Assembly (NCBI GenBank): GCA_025769875.1
Contig: JAGFNK010000076.1
Span: 62,001 to 126,000, forward strand
Source: Russula earlei
Lineage: Eukaryota > Basidiomycota > Agaricomycetes > Russulales > Russulaceae
DNA: 64,000 bases
Direction of reading: 5' to 3'
Shown: in pieces, positions 1-10,418 of the stretch
Layout of the letters: every line of letters begins with the position of its first letter
How positions within the stretch are numbered: position 1 is the first letter of the stretch
Position numbers and translations under genes: made by a program
Notes under the pieces: model-generated
Databases searched by the model: none
Seen by the model: only the letters and a program-made list of their open reading frames with translations
What the model was told of the DNA's origin: nothing

Positions 1-1907
1 GACACGGCTCGACCGCCACTTGGGACGACTATATGACTGGCTTTAGTTCCAACCCTTCAGCGTCGTCCAGTGGCTGGGGAGCACTGTCACATCGGAGTGG
101 CCATACCACGGCGGGGACCGATGGGCGGGGTACTGCTGCCGCCGGTGGTTCTGGCTGGGGCTCTGGTGACAATAACGCCATGACCGCATCCAACGGATTG
201 TCGAATGAGCGTGCCGCTTTGGGCGAGCAGGCGTCCTCGTCTCAATGGAATGCCCAGGCATTGGGATGGGGGCCCTCTGACACTGGATGGGGGTCCGCTG
301 GAACCGGTCTGGGACCTGGCTGGGGAGAAGATTCGTTTTCGGACCAGAGCAGCAAACCAACAACGGTGGCGAACGTCATGAGTCCTGCAGGTCCCAGCAC
401 GTTGAGTAGAACGTGGACTAATGACAACCCTGGTGCGGGGACTGCAACGAGTCCATCGTCTCGAGCAATGCCATCAATCTCTTCGCCGAGTGAACCCGAC
501 ACGACGCATAGTGAACAATTCGGTGAAGACATACCAGCTCGTGCTATGGCCGAGCTTCTACACGTGGAACGGAAAGCCCCACTCTCTACTACGTCTCCCG
601 AGTTGTCTCCGGTCATCAATCCGCAAAAAATGAGACTATCGCATGGTGACCATAACGATCACGTTGTTTCGGGCGACGACGGGACGAGGTTCGTGTACAT
701 TTGCATGGTGCACAAAAGAAGCACTCAGCTAAGGTCACTTTCAGTCGCTTGACGCTTTATACAGCAATGACATTGAGGATACGCGAGCTTGATGCCGAGC
801 TTTCGCAGCTATCAGTAATGCGCAGATCTGGTCAAGTTGCGGCAACGAGAGCCGCAAAGGAACTTCTTCGCAAAACAGTCCATAGATTTACGGATGCAAG
901 GGCTGCAGCGGAAGAGGAGCAGAACACGTACTCTCAAAAGCTGGTGCAATCCGACACCACATCTCCTACATTCATCCAGCCTGCGTTAACAGCTCTCGGC
1001 CGGGACAATGGACAATTTGAACCAATGAAAGACTGGGTTTCAAGAGCAGAGAGGTGGTTTAACCATTTCCAAGCTGAGGGCAGTCCTATACCTCTTGAAA
1101 GGTAAGTCAGCCCTCCACCCTCAAAATTACAGTATCTCATTTAGATTGTAGGTCCAATAAAGTTACATTTACTAGCAAGTTGGACCAGCTCAAAGGGAGA
1201 TTGGAATTCCTAGAAGAACCTGACTGGCAGTATCAAGAGCTACAATTCTACAATTCCTTTCTAGATCATCTGATGCAAGATAAGAAGGATCTCATTGTTG
1301 CTGCCCTGGTCAAGAGCCAAGATGTAACTTATAATCATTCTCTCTTAGCATCCCTTTCCACCCTTCAAAAACAAGGTGGATTATGGAATCAGACCCTTCA
1401 AGTTCAGGCTGAAGAGTTGGCTCAAGCATTGATTCAAAGTGATCAGTTAAAGAGAGCTAAAGAGGGCAAATCAATTATAAATGCAGAGAACAAGGGTATC
1501 ATCTATCAGGTAATGGTAGTCATGATAATCCTTGCTTTTGAGGCTAATAAAAGTAGCTTCAGGCCAATATCATTCAACAAAAGTTACAGCTACAAGCTAT
1601 ACAAGAAGAAATAGCCCAACTTCAGCATGCCCTAGCCCCAACAAAACAACAACAGCAAAGTTTTAATCCCTATTCTTCCCACATTCAACAATATGTTCAA
1701 AGCTATATTCAAGCACATGCAATTCCTAACATTAAAGAAGTTCTTAGTTGTGCTACAGCACAGTTTACTGCTACAGAGTTAAGAACTGTGGAAAAAGTCT
1801 GGAAAACCTTGCAACCTTTTTCACAAATATCTTTATGGTTGCAACAGTTAGATATTTATAAAACTGAAGAGGAAATGGAGATAAGGGAGATTGAAGAGTC
1901 TCTATAA
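1..1907 (+). CDS. GW-rich, coiled-coil protein of unknown function (5' partial)
   Basis: The reading frame is open from the window edge (an ATG at 33 is probably internal). I read exons 1-688, 745-1101, 1176-1509 and 1563-1907, stop TAA 1905-1907; introns 689-744, 1102-1175 (1102-1151 also keeps frame) and 1510-1562. The first 100 residues are Gly/Ser-rich with five GWG motifs, the pattern of Argonaute-hook proteins. Then comes a charged helical region (IRELDAELSQL and on) ending near KDWVSRAERWF. The last two exons encode a Gln/Leu-rich coiled coil. These exons are AT-rich with A/T-ending codons, unlike the GC-rich first exons. I recognise no named family. Ago binding is only suggested by composition. 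Confidence 0.6.
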
Positions 1908-2456
1908 AGATTATAATATTGTTATCTCATTAATACTTCTTTTAACATTAAAACCAAAATACAAAAGATGAATGCCAAAAAATGTCTGCTAATATATATT
2001 TGGCTCTTTTTAAATGATATTATGGTTTTATAGAGGTCACTGTATATTATTTTCTTAGTTGTGTTTAGCTTATATATCTACACCCAATAAGTGTAACTAC
2101 ATATTATTCTTATGCTTCATGTATGTCATACTGAACTGAGCATACTAACCCTGCATCATAGTTTGGAGCACCCTGGTTCAGACAGTCACACAATGTTATG
2201 GGCTTGTTTGTAACTCCACCAAGCCAATAAGCACTCAGCCAATTAGCAAGTGCCAAATGCATGCAATGCATATTACATTGCAGGCTGCAATTGAGAAGCA
2301 TGAACAGTGCTAGAGATTAGTTGCAGAGTGGGTCACTGGGGCAAAGTAGCAGTGCTTGGAAGGTGCTCTGATAAAGTACAACCCCTTTCCTACTGATTCT
2401 ATTCAGGGTCAGCATAATATACAATTGTTCCTGAGTTGCTTGATGGCTTTTCCTTA
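1908..2456. other. AT-rich gap between gene 1 and the transposon
   Basis: About 550 bp of low-GC sequence with no convincing coding region on either strand. Its composition resembles the last exons of the preceding gene and the transposon that follows, so it may also be transposon-derived. The TA target dinucleotide of the pogo element closes it at 2455-2456. Confidence 0.5.
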
Positions 2457-2500
2457 CTATCCCTATACCCATCTTCGGACAGCACCCATCTTTGGACACC
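2457..2500 (+). repeat. Left terminal inverted repeat of the pogo element
   Basis: Reads inward from the TA at 2455-2456. It holds two tandem units (ACCCATCTTCGGACAGC and ACCCATCTTTGGACA), the arrangement expected for transposase binding sites. It pairs with the repeat at 8587-8636. Confidence 0.85.
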
Positions 2501-2640
2501 ATCAATTTCTCATGTAGCTCTTACTCAACCACTACAATACTTTGCATACTGTATATAGTACCTTTTATCTACATCCACAATAAATGTTTTTGATGAAAAT
2601 TGTGTTGGGTTTCAAAATCTAAAAATGGCTGTTTGTCACA

Positions 2641-2690
2641 CTTGCCAGCTGATAGTTGACATCTTTTCGCAAAAAGTGTCACACTCCAGA
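2641..2690 (+). repeat. Inner inverted repeat, low-coordinate copy (candidate MULE end)
   Basis: Contains CAGCTG followed by about 17 bases and CGCAAAAAGTGTCACAC. It matches the reverse complement of 5651-5710 imperfectly (roughly two thirds identical with one or two gaps). Confidence 0.45.
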
Positions 2691-2847
2691 AATGGTAAGT
2701 GCCCCACCAATGTGGCTCCTCAAGGCAATTCCTGTAAACCCCACAATTGTTTTTGAACACAGAATAATAATTACACACACAATGTCAACTTTCATAATGG
2801 TGGTTTCAGGAGTTATGGACAACAAAATAAATAATATTTAAACTAAT

Positions 2848-5580
2848 CTAAGGGCTCGATTGTGATGCTGAGAAGGCCAGCACTGCCACACTTGGGGTGA
2901 GTGGCGTGAAGGTGCCTGTGGGCAATGATGAGAGGAGGGCATACACCGTGGCTGGGCTGAGGGAGGGAGCAGTTGCAGGGGGCGCACATGCCTGAGAATG
3001 CACAGCTTGGGCCCACACATGGGCCATGACAGAGAGGGCATCAGATTTGGCATGCTTACCCAAGCTTTCCCCCCCAGCATACGGGTCGCTGTGAATGTGA
3101 TGGCGCTTGCCCTTGGCAGTGCCAATACTCTTCTCTGTCAACCCACGCTCGTCAGGGAGGCACTTCCGCTTTGGGGCCCATTTGATTCCCATATGGTTGG
3201 CAGTCTCCATCCAAGTGTTTTGATTGGGTGCAATTGTGGCCTTTTTGGGTAAAGCACTCTGACACTGAGTAGATGCGATCGTGGCGGTTAGGCTATACTT
3301 TACTGACCGGTAGGCTTCGACAACAGCTGCAGTTGCCATTGCTGGCTCCATCAGCTGATTGATAAGCAACTGTGATAAGCAACTGATATCTTTTGTGAGT
3401 GTTTGAATGGATTCCTCTGGTCTTGGAATGCCAGTGCATGCATGGGTAATTGAGGACTGTGCTATGAGGCACTTAGGCTTATCATCTGGGAATGTGGTGG
3501 GGAAATGGTGTTGGATAGCGGCTATGTGCTTGCAAAACTGTACCCTTGGGAAGTTGGGGCAATTGCATATCGATTGACCTAGATCAACAACAAAGAATTT
3601 ACCCTGTTGAGAAGCCGACACAACATGGAAGCAGTTGTCATCAAATTTCTCAATTGAATCTTGGGAAATGCTATTGGCTATTTCCAGGATTTCATGCCGC
3701 CATTTCTCAGCCAGATCAGGGCCCACCAGCCTGACAGCTTGTCATGTGCTCTCGTTTTGGTAATGAGGCTCCATACCATTCACTAGTGTGTGAATAATAT
3801 GGTCGATCCTCTGATTCTGCTTCCCATCAAGCCAATGCATTTTTAATACATGATGATATCTAAATTAAATTAGTAATTAGATCTGGCCATGTCAAATTGA
3901 TAATATATGCTTCAAGTAACATATTGGTGTCTCCCTCCACAAAAATTGTCCTGCTTTTTCAGACAACTTTGGACCACATATGGCTATAAGGCAACCATTT
4001 TGAAGCCAGGTAATGCACAAAAGATTGAGGGTTAGAGGGATCATTTGCAATATCATCCCAAAGCTTGAAGAATGTGGCCATATCCTCTGTATTCACCCAA
4101 GCTTTGACCTTGTCCCACAGTGCTCAAAACTTGGTGGTAATGATGTGTGATCTCATCGTGCAGAGGACGTGCCATGTGCAGAGGTACACTTGGCTTTGTG
4201 GGTACACATCCCGAAGCACTGCGATTTGTGCCTCATCACGATCTGTCATTATTACTGAGGGGCAGACAGCGGGACTCACTTCCTTTACCCAGTTTACAAA
4301 AAAGGAAATGATTTCCATGTTGCCATTTGAAGCGAGCATCCAGGCAACAGGAACACCTATAGGGAGTATGAGTGCTCAGTGCCAAGATCCTGGATTCATT
4401 CTTATGCACCATGCCCTCAATGGTCCCTAGCGATGATTGTAAATAGAAGCAGATCAACATATTGGGTTGTATTATGTGTCGTGTTGATACTGATAAATGA
4501 GTGGCCAAGGTGCCAGAACACATCCCATTGAAACTTGGTTTGGATGCAAAGGACAAAGCACCCTTTATGCAGCTTTGAAGTCTGGGGTGGTTCATCAAGC
4601 TTATCTTGATAAAAGACTGATATCTTTTCAGCTCTGAGTCTATCAACCCACAGCCTCACAGAGACAGCATCTTCTTCATGCAAACAGATGCCCTCTTCGT
4701 CTATCTGCTGGGCCAATTTTTGGATATCCGTGGGGTTAATGAATTTGTCGCAAGAATCATCCGGTGCCGCCTCTTGAATGCGCCGCACCTGTGGATACAC
4801 TTTCAGATAACTGGCACAACAAAAACTAGATTGATTACATACAATTTCTCTAATGTCCACCTTAGCCACTAACATGGATGCAATTTGATCCCGCACTCCG
4901 TGCGATAGCCGAGTATACTTGATATTGGCTAATCCGATTTCATGATCATGCTCCATGATATAGCAACCAAGGATCGCTGGCATGTCCAGATACAATTTGA
5001 TCGTGATCGGGCATTGGCATCCCATTTTCTTAGATTTGATCTTGTGTTTCCACTCAGGGTTTTTTTTTACATATTTTGATTCCCCTCTGGACATCCGGCA
5101 CAAACAAACATAGATGCGCCACTCGGACCAGAGTGGCCCCTTGTTGGTTTGAGTCAAGGACACGACAAATTGAATGGCATGTGCTTCTTCCTCTTGCTGG
5201 CGCCACACATCAAACTCAGCTAGACTACCCCATTGATTGGGATAGTTGCCCTTTTCTTGGTCATAAGTGAAGCTGCCCCACTTCCTAGAGGTGGTAGGAG
5301 TCTCTGTGCCATCAGGAGGGACATTCTGGGTGTTCTGGGATAAAGTGGCATGTGCTGTTTGGTTGAGATCCACATTGAGATCCATGCAAAACATAGTGGG
5401 TGGGGCAGTCGGCGCGATGATCGTCTCAGGCATGGCAGCGGGAACGTGTGATGTAGTGATTAGGATGACAGGAACTGGATAGCAGGAACTGGAAAGGTTA
5501 CACTCCTCCCCTCTGTTTGTCCCATTCTCCCACAATTTCGACAACCACAATTTTGTTATCAAGTAATTTATTCTCATCAT
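2848..5580 (-). pseudogene. MULE transposase relic with SWIM zinc finger
   Basis: From 5580 downward the reading gives a basic N-terminal region with paired His and Cys residues, then the start of the MULE catalytic domain, SINTTHNTTQYVD. Splicing an intron (about 4359-4407) leads to GVPVAWML and the second acidic motif VIMTDRDEAQ with the following CTWH. Further on is a SWIM zinc finger (CNC, eight residues, CKH, near 3540). Four in-frame TGA stops lie at 4417-4419, 4124-4126, 3959-3961 and 3742-3744. The first catalytic Asp is replaced by Asn (AAC, 4483-4485). Each change fits a single G-to-A or C-to-T transition. Function would have been transposition; this copy is dead. Confidence 0.75.
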
Positions 5581-5650
5581 TAAATAATTATATTAATTTT
5601 ATGGATGTAATAATGTTCAAACACTGATCTGCTGACAAAGTCCAATAGTC

Positions 5651-5710
5651 CGGATTTGGGTGTCACATTTTTGCAAAATTCCAAAGACTCCAGCTGATGC
5701 CTTGTTGGAG
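5651..5710 (-). repeat. Inner inverted repeat, high-coordinate copy (candidate MULE end)
   Basis: The reverse complement carries CAGCTG, then TTTTGCAAAAATGTGACAC, mirroring 2641-2690. The adjacent bases 5646-5663 also resemble one diverged unit of the outer pogo repeat (ACCCA..T..GGAC on the minus strand). Confidence 0.45.
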
Positions 5711-5892
5711 CTCTTAGTCTGAGTCAGAGCTCTCAGTTGGTCACAAGTTGTACGCCACTCAATGGTCAATTAGGCCAAAAAGGGTAATTAGCCATTAATC
5801 TTATCATGCATGATGGCTCTAGCACTCCAGAGGCCTAGTGCACACAGAATTTAATGTATCACATTGTGTCGTGTCATTTTGTTGATTACCAT

Positions 5893-8337
5893 ATGCCTGC
5901 TCAGAGAAAGAGGTCTGCATACCAACAAGACAATAAAACAAGGCATGAGGGCCAAATCCAAGAGATTATAGACAATCTCAGTGCTGGTAGATATGTTTCA
6001 TTCCAATTGGCCACCAGAGCATCAGGGGTGAGTGAATCTAAGATCTACCCATTCTGCCTCATCAAACAAGTGCTGTAGATCACATTGTCAACACTTACAG
6101 ATTGGGCCAAAGGTCACCATCAAACCCTGAGTGTTAGTGCTGCCAAAAGACAAAAGCTTGCTCCAGATCAGGAGAAAGTGCTTGCACAATGGGCAGCTCA
6201 GTGTGGTTCAATGGGGATTCCATTATCCAAAGCAGACATTCAGATGCACGCAACTGTCATCTCTGGCAAGACAGTTGGGAAAACATGGCTCAGGAAGTTC
6301 TTGGCAAGACATCAAGATCTATCTCTGGCAAAGCCCTCAAAGCTTGACCCCAAACGTGCAAAGCACTTCAATCCTGTGGTCATAAATCATTACTTTGATC
6401 AGCTTGATAACCTCCATGCAGAGTTTGATGGGATTCCTCCCGAACACATCTGGAACATGGATGAGAAGGGTATCCAGATGGGTGGGGGTCAGAAGAGTAC
6501 TGGAAGGAAGTACTGCTTTCCAAGATTGCAGCACACGAAACTCATCATGAAGAGTGATAATTTTAAGCTGATAACTATCCTAGAATCTGTCTCAGCTGCT
6601 GGGGCAGTTGTTCCACCATCATTCTGTCTTCAATCAGGCTCTACCCTGGATCTGTGCAATCTAAGTGATGAGGAATGGGGAAGGTATGTACTCCGCATCA
6701 GATCTGCCTCTTGTGATTGCTGATTAGATAACTACTCAAGCCTCTATTTCTCAGATGCTGGATGGACCAATGCAGAGAACTATCAACAGTGGCTCTAGGA
6801 GGTCTTTATCCCCTTTGCAGCAGCACACATTGTGGATTGCACAAAGCTGATTGTCCTTGCTGTGGATGGACATAGCACACATGAACACATAGATGCTAAG
6901 CACATAATCTACAAGTTTCTCAATGATCAAGACATTGAGATCTGCACACTGTGCTTTCCATCAAAGACAACACATAGGACTCAGCCCCTTGATGTCCTTA
7001 TCTTTGCCTCAGTTGATCATAAATGGCAGGAGATCTGCAGTGCAAGTGTGATCAAGGGCATCCAGATTGATCACCATTCAGTGATCCTGATGTATATTCA
7101 TGCTATGCGGGAGGTATTCACTGAAAAGTTAATCAAGAGTGCCTTCAAGAAGGCTGGTCTCTATCCAGTCAACCATTCTGTCTTTGGTCCTGAGGATTTT
7201 GCACCAAGCCAAGCCTCATCAACAATCACACATCTCCCTGATTCATTTCCAACATATGTCCCATCATCAGATCCCATTGATCTGTCTGACGGTGACTGGG
7301 TCCCATCACAATCTGATGCCAGTTCCAGATCTTCCAGCCCTGATCCCAGTCTTGATCTGGGTTCTGATCCTGATCCCAATGCAGATCAAGTGCATCTGGA
7401 ATCCAATCAAACTGATGTTGCAGCCAAGCCATTGTCAGGATTTATGTGTGCCCTGGCAGATTTGGAATCCAAAGCAGTCAACAAGACATGCTCCAAAATG
7501 GCACATCACAATCTTATCACATCAAGACATCCACAGATCATCTCACTTGAAGAGGATCTTGCACTCTCCCCAGATGAATGCTTATCAGAGCTGCACTCTG
7601 TCCAGCAGCAGCTCCTTGCCACTCAGGAAGCTCTGGGTCAGGCCCTTAGTAAAATTCTCTCAGCCAATGCCCATTGCACCTCAATTCACAAAGAGCTTGA
7701 TATGGTCAAGGAACAACTTGAAAATAGTTGAAAATCAAAAGAGCATGGATCTAAGAAGATCAAAGCATGCTTTGTCACATCTAGGGACCTCCAATCTAAA
7801 TTTGATCAAGAGGATGAGGAGCAGCTACAAAAGGAAAAGGCTGCCAAAGAGAAAAAAGCCCAAAATGCAGAACATGAGCGTCATCTGGAATATCAAGCCC
7901 ATAATAGAGTGTTCATTGGCCAGCTGTCACCTGACAAGAAGGATGACCTCCATGTGCTTGCAAAAGCTCTCAACATATCCAATAAGGGCACCAACTCAGA
8001 ACTGTTATCTTGGATCTCGGATCACTTTAATATTTCCCCCAATCTTCAGATCAACTCAAGGTATTCTGGACTATTTAACAAATTCACTCGCTCTCAGAAG
8101 GACAATGAAGTAATGCACCCTGAGGAGCAATCAAGAGTAGATGGCAATGAGATCTTATCATCATTTCCAGATCAGAATCTCCATCCCTCTGCACATCTTC
8201 CAAACATGCTTGCATCTTCCAGTTCATATCGCACCCCATCCTCCTCTCATACCCAACAACAATATTCCACAGATAATGCACCCTTACCTCTGTACCATCC
8301 CATACCTTATCCCAGCACTGAAGATCAGAACTTTTGA
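5893..8337 (+). pseudogene. pogo/Tigger DDD transposase, intact catalytic triad but two in-frame stops
   Basis: Start ATG 5893. Introns 6028-6078 and 6684-6740 restore one frame. The N-terminus has a pogo-type helix-turn-helix, followed by a CENP-B-type DNA-binding segment (KADIQMHATV, VGKTWLRKFLARH). The catalytic Asp codons are present: NMDEKG (6460-6462), AVDGHSTH (6865-6867) and QPLDV (6991-6993). A TAG at 6796-6798, between WL and EVF, interrupts the catalytic domain. A TGA at 7729-7731 precedes a further open stretch to 8337. That stretch encodes a Lys/Glu coiled coil and a SAP-like motif (DLHVLAKALNISNKGTNSEL). Two nonsense changes in otherwise well kept code suggest recent inactivation. 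Confidence 0.8.
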
Positions 8338-8586
8338 TCTCAGTTATATTCCTTCTAGAACGATTTCTGACTGTATTTGATCACTTATTCCTATGTATAT
8401 ACATTGGTGATCTAATTACTATTAGATCCTTAGAATGTGTGAGATTGGTTTATTGAGTGAGTCTTGAGTGTGCAGCATCCAAATGCGCTTGCACGTATGC
8501 GTGTGAGAATGTTGGATTCAACTCCCGTGCCGGTGAAAGCCGAGAGCAACCTGGCGGGATTTGAAACTTTTGGGGTGACAGAGCGT

Positions 8587-8636
8587 GACTGTCCGAACAT
8601 GGGCGCTGTCCGAACATGGGCGCAGGCGCAGGATAG
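8587..8636 (-). repeat. Right terminal inverted repeat of the pogo element
   Basis: On the minus strand from 8636 inward it starts CTATCC, has a 10-bp GC-rich stretch that differs from the left end, then two copies of CGCCCATGTTCGGACAG. TA follows at 8637-8638. On the plus strand the two copies appear as a direct repeat. Confidence 0.85.
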
Positions 8637-8756
8637 TATGGTTTAATTGTTTTGGTTGAAATTAATCACTTTCTTTTCCCCACCGTGCATCACACAAATT
8701 GTATGTCATAAGTAACCACTTAGATTCGGAGGATTTCTACAACTACTCAGGGAAAT

Positions 8757-10300
<1,544 letters not shown>

Positions 10301-10418
10301 TGGGGTGACGGTGACGGTTGAAAAGAACCCTCGTCTTGGTGTGGCTGCGGCGCGCCACTTTGAGACAGCGCAAGTTGCCGAACTCTTTTGACTGACGAGA
10401 ATGGAATGACGTAATATT
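10301..10418. promoter_or_regulatory. Shared promoter region, PEP4 / bromodomain gene
   Basis: Only 118 bp separate the two divergent start codons, so both promoters must overlap or lie inside the 5' ends. No clear TATA box is visible. Confidence 0.5.

Larger units (their letters stand above)
2641..5710 (-). mobile_element. Degenerate Mutator-like element (MULE) inside the pogo element
   Basis: A minus-strand MULE transposase relic is bracketed by an imperfect inverted repeat (2641-2690 and 5651-5710) sharing CAGCTG, GCAAAAA and a TGT(C/G)ACAC block. Ends are approximate because I could not find an unambiguous 8-11 bp target duplication. It separates the left end of the pogo element from the pogo gene, which supports later insertion. 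All coding evidence points to an inactive copy. Confidence 0.6.
2457..8636 (+). mobile_element. pogo/Tigger-type DNA transposon, 6.2 kb, with nested MULE
   Basis: Both ends begin CTATCC when read inward and are flanked by TA (2455-2456 and 8637-8638), the target duplication of Tc1/mariner-pogo elements. Inside the ends is a 31-bp inverted core (2468-2498 against 8590-8620, 27 of 31 matching). It is made of two tandem units of about 17 bp containing CCCAT and TCGGAC. The element holds a pogo transposase gene (5893-8337, +) and, between its left end and that gene, a Mutator-like transposase on the other strand. The simplest reading is a MULE inserted into a pogo copy. The transposase genes carry stops, so this copy should not move by itself. 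Confidence 0.85.

Noticed and set aside
6076..6078. Third in-frame stop in the pogo transposase
   Set aside because: It lies at the end of a good 51-bp intron (6028-6078) whose removal keeps the frame.
6684..6754. Frameshift at the second pogo intron
   Set aside because: Using the acceptor at 6740 instead of 6754 restores the frame and gives the expected YFSDAGWTN segment.
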